Source: Anaeramoeba ignava (lineage: Eukaryota > Metamonada > Anaeramoebidae). From it: a stretch of DNA of 64,000 nucleotides. Where the stretch lies: assembly GCA_028826165.1 (NCBI GenBank), contig JAPDFW010000090.1, positions 186,001 through 250,000 on the forward strand. The letters run 5' to 3'. A program made the translations under genes and the position numbers. The notes under the pieces are model-generated. The model was not told the origin of the DNA and searched no databases. It worked only from the letters and a program-made list of their open reading frames with translations. Shown here piece by piece: positions 55,353 through 64,000 of this stretch. Every line of letters begins with the position of its first letter. The stretch's first letter is position 1.

Positions 55353-56420
55353 TCAAAAGCATTTTTTATAGCAAATTGATTCACCATATTCCGAATATTC
55401 AGATTTATCAATCCAATCTGTACTTCTCAACACTTTGGAAGCAACAAAAGAACCACCAATCCAAACTAAATTTTCATTAGATTTTTGAGCATCAATATTG
55501 AAAGTAAGTGATTTTGAAGTTAAAAGAGGTAATTCTTGAGATAACCTTTCTTTTAATCCATGAATTTGACTTGATCCTCCAAACAAAAGAATATTTTCAA
55601 ATAGTTTTTTTCTTGATAAAAGAGGAGATTTTTTGTCAATTGAAATGTGAAGAAGTTTTTGGATTCCAAAATTATTAATTCCATAAAGTTGCGGATTAAA
55701 TAAGATTTCCGCGCACTTTGAATTTTCATCATTCCAATCAATACGAATTTCAGGATGTTCTTGAAACAAAGCTTGTTTTTTTGTGATATTTCCAAGAAGA
55801 AAATTTGACGAGTCAAAATTATTGCTTTCCAAAAAAGCAAATTTTTCTTTTGCCTTCCTTATAAAAGCACTTAAAGATTTTTGCTGAGCCAAATTTTTAT
55901 TTTGACTATTTTCCATCAATAATTGAAACAAATATTGGTCAATATCCCAACCACCAATTTCTAGTCTTTTGATTGAATTGGGGAAGATTTTCTCATCAAA
56001 AATAGGAACAATTGAAATTGTGTCAAATCCTAAATTAACTGAAACTCCAGTTGTTTTTCCTGATCCATATAAAGCAAGAACATTTTGAATGGCAAAAAAT
56101 GCTTTTTGAAACTGGAATTTTTCAAATAAAATTTCTGCCTTCACAAATCGATTTTGAATTGGTTCAAGTGGTGATTCTGAGACTAATATTTTGTGTGTTT
56201 GTGGATCGATTTGCATTTTATTTTTGAATATTTCTGTCCATGTTTGTTCTATATAATCCCAATCTTGGAATATTCCTTTAGGAATTAAATTTGAAAATTT
56301 TTGTGGGATTGTTGATTCTGATTCTATTGTAAAATTTGGTGTTAAATTTCCTGGAAATCCTGCTCTTATTTGATATTTTCCATCATCGATAACAATAATA
56401 TTATTTTCTTCATTTAACAT
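55353..56420 (-). CDS. Divergent actin-like protein lacking the D-loop segment
   Basis: This 355-residue single exon aligns along actin: VIDDGKYQIRAGFPG, LVSESPLEPIQNR, FFAIQNVLALYGSGKTTG, LGFDTISIVPIF, FGGSSQIHGLKERL, VWIGGSFVASK, and an actin-type end in KKCF. About 25 residues of subdomain 2, including the DNase-binding loop, are missing between IESEST and FQDWDYIEQTW. Phosphate loop 1 has Lys-Tyr where actin has Ser14-Gly15. Phosphate loop 2 reads NLGFDT instead of DSGDGV, so Asp154 and Asp157 are gone. ATP hydrolysis and normal filament contacts are therefore doubtful. Actin-related proteins of chromatin remodellers are an alternative, but the KCF end and the spacing favour descent from conventional actin. 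Part of a second actin-like gene lies at the right edge. Confidence 0.85.
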   Translation of the reverse strand: MLNEENNIIVIDDGKYQIRAGFPGNLTPNFTIESESTIPQKFSNLIPKGIFQDWDYIEQTWTEIFKNKMQIDPQTHKILVSESPLEPIQNRFVKAEILFEKFQFQKAFFAIQNVLALYGSGKTTGVSVNLGFDTISIVPIFDEKIFPNSIKRLEIGGWDIDQYLFQLLMENSQNKNLAQQKSLSAFIRKAKEKFAFLESNNFDSSNFLLGNITKKQALFQEHPEIRIDWNDENSKCAEILFNPQLYGINNFGIQKLLHISIDKKSPLLSRKKLFENILLFGGSSQIHGLKERLSQELPLLTSKSLTFNIDAQKSNENLVWIGGSFVASKVLRSTDWIDKSEYSEYGESICYKKCF

Positions 56421-56504
56421 TATTTTTAATATAAAAAGAAAAAAATGAAAAATGAAAAAAAAATGAAAAAATTTTTTTTCTTTTTCAAATTTTATTTTTG
56501 AATT

Positions 56505-57372
56505 TGATTTAAAATTGATTTAAAATTGATTTAAAATTGATTTAAAATTGATTTAAAATTGATTTAAAATTGATTTAAAATTGATTTAAAATTGATTTAA
56601 AATTGATATAAAATTGATATAAAATTGATATAAAATTAATATAAAATTAATTTAAAATTGATTTAAAATTGATATAAAATTGATATAAAATTGATTTAAA
56701 ATTGATTTAAAATTGATATAAAATTGATATAAAATTGATTTAAAATTGATATAAAATTGATTTAAAATTGATTTAAAATTGATTTAAAATTGATTTAAAA
56801 TTGATATAAAATTGATATAAAATTGATTTAAAATTGATATAAAATTGATATAAAATTGATTTAAAATTGATTTAAAATTAATTTAAAATTGATATAAAAT
56901 TGATTTAAAATTGATTTAAAATTGATATAAAATTAATATAAAATTGATATAAAATTGATTTAAAATTAATATAAAATTGATTTAAAATTAATATAAAATT
57001 AATTTAAAATTGATATAAAATTAATATAAAATTAATATAAAATTGATATAAAATTGATATAAAATTGATTTAAAATTGATATAAAATTGATTTAAAATTG
57101 ATTTAAAATTGATATAAAATTGATTTAAAATTGATTTAAAATTGATTTAAAATTGATTTAAAATTGATATAAAATTGATATAAAATTGATTTAAAATTGA
57201 TTTAAAATTGATATAAAATTGATATAAAATTGATATAAAATTGATATAAAATTAATATAAAATTGATTTAAAATTGATATAAAATTGATTTAAAATTGAT
57301 TTAAAATTGATTTAAAATTGATTTAAAATTGATATAAAATTGATATAAAATTGATTTAAAATTGATTTAAAA
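56505..57372. repeat. 11-bp array AAAATTGATTT / AAAATTGATAT
   Basis: About 79 copies of an 11-bp unit occur with almost no length variation; units differ by TTT or TAT after GA and by occasional ATTAAT for ATTGAT. The array stops 6 bp before the stop codon of the BTB-ARM gene. The same unit forms the larger array on the other side of that gene. Confidence 0.95.
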
Positions 57373-57377
57373 GAAAA

Positions 57378-60300
57378 TCATTTCTTTAGGAAGTTTTGGA
57401 TATTTGGAAAAATGTTCATTGATTGTTTAAGAAGTGAAATTCCATTCAATTTAATAATTCTTTTTTGGTTTTCTTTTTTTTTTTGAAAAGAAAAAGCAAA
57501 GAAAATTAATAAATTTGATTTGAATTTGATTTTTGAATTATTTACCTTTATTCTGAGAAGCGAGATTCCATAAAGCCGAAGATCCTTGCATTTGAATTTG
57601 TGGATTATTTGGAAATTTATTAACTGCGTTTATAATAGCTTCAATTCCATTTAATTTTGGAATTTCAATTCGATTTTCTTTTTTTTATAAATTTGATTTT
57701 GATTTATTTTGATTTTGATTTTGATTTTGATTTTGATTTATTTTGATTTTGATTTTGAATTTGATTTTGATTTTAATTTTGATTTTGATTTTGATTTTGA
57801 TTTTGATTTTGATTTTAATTTTGATTTTAATTTTGATTTTGATTTTGATTTTGATTTTGATTTTGATTTTGATTTTGATTTTGATTTTGATTTTGATTTT
57901 GGTTTTGAATTTGAATTTGGTTTTGGTTTTGATTTTGATTTTGATTTTGGTTTTAATTTTGATTTTGGTTTTAATTTTGATTTTGATTTTGATTTTTTGG
58001 ATTATTTACCTTCATTTGCAGCAAGATTCTTTAAACCTCCACATCCATGAAGTTGGATTCCTTCATTATCTGGAAAACGATTCATTGCATTTATAATGGG
58101 TTGAATTCCATTTAATTTTCGAATTTCAATTCGATTTGCTTTTTTTTATAATTTTAATTTTGATTTTGATTTTAATTTTGATTTTGATTTTGATTTTGAT
58201 ATTCATTTTTTAGTTACGTTCATTATTAGCAAAATTCCATAAAGCTCCACATGCATGATATTGAACATCTGAATCATTTGGGAAATTATTTATTGCATCG
58301 ATAACAGGTTGAATACCATTTAATTTTCGAATGATATTCTTATTTTCTTTTAAATTTTGATATTGATATTGATATTTATATTGATATTTATATTTATATT
58401 TGATATTGATATTGATATTGATATTGATATTGATATTGATATTTATATTTATATTGATATTGATATTGATATTGATATTGATATTGATATTGATATTGAT
58501 ATTGATATTGATATTGATATTGATATTGATATTGATATTTATATTGATATTGATATTGATATTGATATTTATATTGATATTTATATTGATATTTATATTG
58601 ATATTTATATTTATATTGATATTGATATTGATATTGATATTGATATTGATATTGATATTGATATTGATATTGATATTGATTTTGATATTGATTTTGATAT
58701 TGATATTGATTTTGATATTGATATTGATTTTGATTTTGATTTTGATTTTGATTTTGATTTTGATTTAAATTACTAAAATCAGCACAAATATTCCCTACAG
58801 CTCCACATCCATGATATTGAACTAATTGGTTATTTGGGAAATTATTCATTGTTTTTATAAGAGTTTGAAGTCCTTTTAATTTTTGAATTTCAACTGGATT
58901 TCCTTTTAATTTCCAATTTTTAATTTTTTTATAGAATTAATAAATCTGAAATTAAATTTCATTTTGGAAATATTGGAAAATAAAAACAAATTACTTTCAT
59001 TTTCTGCTGAAATCATTTGTAAAAGATAGCATCCAAATTCTTGAATATCTTGACTGAATGAAAATTCTTCCATAGTATCAATTATTTCTTTTATAGAATC
59101 TTTAAATTTTGAATTTAAATTTTAATTTTGATTTTAATTTTGATTTTAATTTTGGTTTTGATTTTAATTTTGATTTTGATTTTAATTTTGATTTTGATTT
59201 TGATTTTGAATTTTGGTTTTGATTTTGATTTTGATTTTGAATTTTGATTTTGATTTTGATTTTGATTTTTATTTTAATTTTGATTTTGATTTTGATTTTA
59301 ATTTTGATTTTGATTTTGATTTAAATTCAAATCACCTTTTTTTAATTCAGAAATACGAGTTGTAAATTTTAAGAAAGTTTGCTTTGCTTTTTCTGTAACA
59401 TTTGAATCTAGTTCAGATTGAATTTGCTTAATTTTATTTTTCTCTTTTTGTTGAATAGGTCGTTTAATTTGATTAATTTCTTGATCTTTTTCTTGAATAG
59501 ATTCCATGAGTTGATTAATTTCTTGGTTTTTTTGTTTGATTATTTCAGTTTGTTCTGTTTGAGTTTTTTGAATTTTTTCATTTTCTTCTTTAATTTTTTG
59601 ATTTTCTTCTTTAATTTTTTCATTTTCTTCTTTAAGTTTTTCATTTTCTTCTTTAATTTTTTGATTTTCTTCTTGAAGTTTTTGATTTTTTTGAAACATT
59701 AATCTAAGTTGATCAGTTGAAGGTAAAAATGGATTGTTTTCAGTTTTTGAATTAGATGTAATAAGTTGAGCATTCTTTATACTATCAACGATATAATAAA
59801 AATCATTAATATCTTCTGGAATTTGTTGGATTTGAATTGGATCAATATATTCTTCTTTGTTTATTAAATTTTTATTGGTTTTTTTAAATTTTTCCTTCCA
59901 ATCTCGCGATAATTTCCAAATTAAATCAATCTTGTTTTCTTTTGGTGTTGATTGAATGAATTCAATAATATTTCTTAATTCTTTATTATTAATTTCTCCA
60001 ATTTCGTCATTTAGAATAATTTGGTCAATGTTTTCCTTAATGAACTTTTCGCAGATACTGGAAAGATAATTTGATTCAATTAAAATACTTTTCAAATAAA
60101 TAACAATAGCGTTTTTTGCGTTAATTTTTTGCGAAACTTCCTTTTCAATTTTGATTCTTAAACTCGACAATTTAAAAAATTTTGCGACTTCAAAATATTT
60201 TTCAAAATTGTTTGAATTGAATTTAAATTCTGATCCGTAAAAAAAAGAAATGATTGGTTCAACAACATCATATTCAAATTTTGGAAGATATAATTCATCC

Positions 60301-60794
60301 ATATCTGCTTTTTCATGGTTTTTTTCATAAAAAAATCTTGATCTTGAATTTAATATATTTTTATGACAAGGAATTTTTTGATTGATTTCTCCAGCATAAA
60401 TTATAAAATCGCAATTTTCTTCGTTTTGGAACATTGTTTTATAATTTGAAAGAAGTTCATAAATTAAAAATTTATTGAGTTCTTGAAGAGGAAATTGATA
60501 TAATTTTGATATTTCAATTTTTCGTGGTTTTTTATCAAAATAAATTTTTTGGATTTGATTTAAATTGAAATTTTGATTTTGATTTTGATTTTGATTTTGA
60601 ATTTGAATTTGATTTTGAAAAAACATTTGATTTTGTTTTTCAAATAAATCTTCAATTTGAATTTGAATTTGATTTTGAATTTGATTTCGGATTTGCAGTA
60701 AATTTTTATTTTGATTTTGGAACATATCTTGAATTTGCATTTTAAGACTTTTAGGGTTCTTTTTTAATTTAGTTTTGTTTGAAGAATTATCCAT
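57378..60794 (-). CDS. BTB, coiled-coil and ARM-repeat protein, seven exons
   Basis: Exons 60794..59336, 59099..58995, 58902..58774, 58346..58218, 58138..58010, 57677..57546 and 57472..57378 (TGA) join in phase 1 at all six junctions, giving 725 residues. An N/Q-rich N-terminus is followed by a BTB domain at about 120-215 (CDFIIYAG, CHKNILNSRSRFFYE, FFYGSEFKF). Helical BACK-like sequence extends to about 310, and a coiled coil of EENQKIKEENEKL type to about 470. Six exons then encode ARM-like repeats such as KLNGIQPIINAMNRFPDNEG followed by GCGGLKNLA. Three repeat exons are exactly 129 nt and one is 132. Such proteins could present substrates to cullin-3 through BTB while binding partners by the solenoid. 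I chose the Met of MDNSSNKTKL; the 34 upstream codons are a translated T-rich leader. The gene sits between two arrays of the same 11-bp unit. Confidence 0.9.
58347..58773 (-). repeat. Stop-free AATATC hexamer array within an ARM-gene intron
   Basis: The intron (GTAATT donor, AAAAG acceptor) is mostly AATATC hexamers on the coding strand, preceded by AATCAA units. The upstream ARM exon reads through the donor in frame and would continue as NQNQNQ, QYQYQ and KYQYQ for over 100 residues before a stop near the acceptor. Confidence 0.85.
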
Positions 60795-60904
60795 TATTTC
60801 TTTTTGAATGAAATTAAATGAAAAAATGAAAAAATGAAAAAATGAAAAAATGAAAAAATGAAAAAATGAAAAAAAAATTTTTTTGTTTTTGATCAAATGT
60901 AATT

Positions 60905-63545
60905 TAACATAAAATTAAATTTAGAATTTAAAATTGATATAAAATTGATTTAAAATTGATATAAAATTGATTTAAAATTGATTTAAAATTGATATAAAAT
61001 TGATTTAAAATTAATATAAAATTGATTTAAAATTGATTTAAAATTGATTTAAAATTGATTTAAAATTGATATAAAATTGAATTAAAATTGATTTAAAATT
61101 GATATAAAATTAATATAAAATTGATTTAAAATTGATATAAAATTGATTTAAAATTGATATAAAATTGATTTAAAATTGATTTAAAATTGATTTAAAATTG
61201 ATTTAAAATTAATATAAAATTGATTTAAAATTAATATAAAATTGATATAAAATTGATTAAAATTTTAAAATTGATATAAAATTGATATAAAATTGATATA
61301 AAATTGATTTAAAATTGATATAAAATTGATTTAAAATTGATATAAAATTGATTTAAAATTGATTTAAAATTGATATAAAATTGATATAAAATTGATTTAG
61401 AATTGATTTAAAATTGATATAAAATTAATATAAAATTAATATAAAATTGATATAAAATTGATATAAAATTGATATAAAATTGAATTAAAATTGATTTAAA
61501 ATTGATATAAAATTAATATAAAATTGATTTTAAAATTGATATAAAAATTGATTTAAAATTAATATAAAATTGATATAAAATTGATTTAAAATTAATATAA
61601 AATTAATATAAAATTGATTTAAAATTTATTTAAAAATTAATATAAAATTGATTTAAAATTGATATAAAATTGATATAAAAATTGATTTAAAAATTGATAT
61701 AAAATTGATATAAAATTGATTTAAAATTGATTTAAAATTGATATAAAATTGATATAAAATTGATTTAGAATTGATTTAAAATTGATATAAAATTAATATA
61801 AAATTGATATAAAATTGATATAAAATTGATATAAAATTGATATAGAATTAATATAAAATTGATTTAAAATTGATTTAAAATTAATATAAATTGGATATAA
61901 AATTGATATAAAATTGATATAAAATTGATATAAAATTAATATAAAATTGATTTAAAATTGATTTAAAAATTGATTTTAAAATTGATTTAAAATTGATATA
62001 AAATTGATATAAAATTGATATAAAATTGATTTAAAATTGATTTAAAATTGATTTAAAATTGATATAAAATTGATATAAAATTGATATAAAATTGATTTAA
62101 AATTAATATAAAATTGATTTAAAATTGATTTAAAATTGATATAAAATTGATTTAAAATTGATATAAAATTGATTTAAAATTGATTTAAAATTGATATAAA
62201 ATTGATTTAAAAATTGATTTAAAATTGATTTAAAATTGATTTAAAATTGATATAAAAATTAATATAAAAATTAATATAAAATTGATATAAAATTGATATA
62301 AAATTGATTTAAAATTGATTTAAAATTGATTTAAAATTGATTTAAAATTGATTTAAAATTGATATAAAATTGATTTAAAATTAATTTAAAATTAATATAA
62401 AATTGATTTAAAATTGATATAAAATTGATTTAAAATTAATTTAAAATTGATATAAAATTGATATAAAAATTGATTTAAAATTGATTTAAAATTAATTTTA
62501 AAATTGATTTAAAAATTGATATAAAATTGATTTAAAATTGATATAAAATTGATTTAAAATTGATATAAAATTGATATAAAATTGATATAAAATTGATTTT
62601 AAAATTAATTTAAAATTGATTTAAAATTAATATAAAATTGATTTAAAATTAATATAAAATTGATATAAAATTGATATATAAAATTAATTTAAAATTGATT
62701 TAAAATTGATTTAAAATTGATATAAAAATTAATATAAAATTGATTTAAAAATTGATATAAAAAATTTATTTAAAATTAATATAAAATTGATTTAAAATTA
62801 ATATAAAATTGATATAAAATTAATATAAAAATTGATATAAAATTGATTTAAAATTGATATAAAATTGATATAAAATTGATATAAAATTGATATAAAAATT
62901 AATATAAAATTGATTTAAAATTGATATAAAATTGATTTAAAATTGATATAAAAATTGATTTAAAATTGATATAAAATTGATTTAAAATTAATTTAAAATT
63001 AATTTAAAATTGATATAAAATTGATTTAAAATTGATTTAAAATTAATATAAAAATTGATTTAAAATTAATATAAATTGATTTAAAAATTTATTTAAAATT
63101 GATATAAAAATTGATTTAAAATTGATATAAAATTGATTTAAAATTAATTTTAAAATTGATATAAAATTGATATAAAATTGATATAAAATTGATTTAAAAT
63201 TGATATAAAATTGATATAAAATTGATTTAAAATTAATATAAAATTGATATAAAATTGATTTAAAATTGATTTAAAATTAATTTAAAATTGATTTAAAATT
63301 GATTTAAAATTGATTTAAAATTGATATAAAATTGATTTAAAATTGATTTAAAATTGATTTAAAATTGATTTAAAATTGATTTAAAATTAATTTAAAATTG
63401 ATATAAAATTGATTTAAAATTGATATAAAATTTATTTAAAATTGATATAAAATTGATTTAAAATTGATATAAAATTGATATAAAATTGATATAAAATTGA
63501 TATAAAATTGATTTAAAATTGATTTAAAATTGATATAAAATTGAT
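60905..63545. repeat. 11-bp array, about 2.6 kb
   Basis: Roughly 240 copies of AAAATTGATTT, AAAATTGATAT, AAAATTAATAT and AAAATTAATTT lie in tandem. A minority of units have one extra A or T. It occupies nearly the whole interval between the starts of the divergently oriented BTB-ARM and actin-like genes and has no coding content. Confidence 0.95.
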
Positions 63546-63562
63546 TTAATTTTGTTAATTTT

Positions 63563-63602
63563 TAATTTTTGATTTTTCATTTTTTCATTTTTTCATTTTT
63601 TC
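63563..63602 (+). promoter_or_regulatory. T-rich CATTTTT element upstream of the actin-like gene
   Basis: Three CATTTTTT repeats, after a GATTTTT, end directly at the ATG. This is the clearest plus-strand case of the upstream pattern found at most genes here. Whether it is promoter, initiator or 5' UTR cannot be decided from sequence. Confidence 0.45.
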
Positions 63603-64000
63603 ATGAACATAAATCCCATTTCTAAATTTAATTTTGGAGATTTTTCAATTGAAAAAGACATTCAATCAATAATTATAGATAGTGGAGGAGATACAATAAA
63701 AGCAGGATTTGGAGGAGAAGATTTCCCAAGAATAATTTTCCCAACAGTAATAGGAAGACCCAAATCATATGGAGGAATGATGTTTGGAATGTATCAAAGA
63801 GATTCATTTGTTGGAGATGAAGCATTGAATAGAAGAATACAACCAATTTTAACATATCCATTACAAAATGGAATAATAACAAATTGGGATGATATGGAAA
63901 AAATTTGGCATCATACCTTTTATAATGAATTAAGAGTTGCTCCTGAAGAACATCCTGTTTTATTAACTGAAAATCCTTTGAATCCAAAAATAAATCGAGA
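63603..64000 (+). CDS. Actin-like protein, cut by the window end
   Basis: From the ATG at 63603 the frame stays open to the window edge (132 complete codons). After an unusual leader ([19 protein letters not shown]) it follows actin closely: [78 protein letters not shown] and [10 protein letters not shown]. Subdomain 2 and the D-loop region are present, unlike in the actin-like gene at 55.4-56.4 kb. Phosphate loop 1 reads [11 protein letters not shown] rather than DNGSGMCKAGF, so Ser14 is Gly and Gly15 is Asp. This departs from conventional actin at a nucleotide-contacting position. The C-terminal two thirds are outside the window. It is probably a lineage-specific actin paralogue. Confidence 0.9.
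   Translation, partial: MNINPISKFNFGDFSIEKDIQSIIIDSGGDTIKAGFGGEDFPRIIFPTVIGRPKSYGGMMFGMYQRDSFVGDEALNRRIQPILTYPLQNGIITNWDDMEKIWHHTFYNELRVAPEEHPVLLTENPLNPKINR

Noticed and set aside
58394-58849. 151-residue QY-rich ORF as a separate gene
   Set aside because: Its start is an ARM exon of the BTB-ARM gene, and the QY part is the following intron read through.
60795-60896. Extended N-terminus of the BTB-ARM protein ([13 protein letters not shown])
   Set aside because: It is a translation of the repeated TTTTTTCATTTTT upstream element seen at many other genes; the Met of MDNSS is the better start.
60905-63545. Telomere or subtelomere
   Set aside because: The 11-bp unit has no G-rich telomeric pattern, and ordinary genes lie on both sides.
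1-64000. tRNA, rRNA, transposase or reverse-transcriptase genes
   Set aside because: I looked for the G+C-rich stretches or conserved motifs they would need and found none apart from the membrane-protein gene.

Overview
The window is nuclear DNA of a eukaryotic protist with an extremely A+T-rich genome. Genes are separated, and their introns filled, by simple tandem arrays with 6, 11, 12, 23, 24 or about 143 bp units. Introns have GTAAAT/GTAATT-like donors and A/T-rich ...AG acceptors. TAA and TGA are the stops of the confidently ended genes, so the standard code fits. Families with BTB/POZ, TLDc, Rho and actin-like members, ARM repeats and N/Q-rich protein tracts resemble amoeboid protists. 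Anaeramoeba (Metamonada) is my best guess, but I cannot confirm it without a search.

Layout. 0-5 kb: a 24-bp minisatellite, then SPT16 (FACT histone chaperone, -). 4.8-8.2 kb: a three-exon eEF2 paralogue (+) whose GTP-binding motifs and diphthamide histidine are lost. 8.4-14 kb: BTB-BACK-TLDc gene (-), RING-H2 ubiquitin ligase (-), a frameshifted second BTB-TLDc gene (+), and a Rho-family GTPase with Gly at the catalytic Gln61 position (-). 14-21 kb: a ~145-bp array, then an ARM-repeat gene (+) with one repeat per exon. 21-25 kb: third BTB-BACK-TLDc gene (+), a degenerate 3-ketodihydrosphingosine-reductase-like SDR gene (-), and a multi-pass membrane protein of unusually high G+C (-). 25-31.4 kb: two long arrays around a FANCB-like candidate (-). 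31.5-39.4 kb: RMC1 (MON1-CCZ1 regulator, +), then two unrecognised multi-exon genes (-). 39.7-45.4 kb: a 14-repeat beta-propeller type I membrane protein (-) and a nearly identical tandem copy with two frameshifts. 46-55.3 kb: PABPN1 (-), a ten-copy 143-bp array, and a RAD50-like ATPase (+) lacking the zinc hook and carrying a ~920-residue N/Q-rich tail. 55.3-64 kb: an actin-like protein with damaged nucleotide loops (-), an 11-bp array, a BTB/coiled-coil/ARM gene (-) resolved to the base, a second 11-bp array of ~2.6 kb, and a more conserved actin-like gene cut by the window end (+).

Themes. There is no operon logic; these are independent genes for chromatin, mRNA processing, DNA repair, Rab7/MON1-CCZ1 trafficking, cytoskeleton and ubiquitin adaptor functions. 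The most notable pattern is four neighbouring homologues of nucleotide- or cofactor-binding proteins whose catalytic motifs are lost or altered (eEF2-like, SDR-like, Rho-like, actin-like), plus a RAD50-like ATPase with altered key motifs. A second pattern is exon-by-exon growth of ARM repeats through symmetric phase-1 introns filled with stop-free hexamer repeats. Several genes carry single-base indels in homopolymers, so assembly error must be kept in mind throughout.
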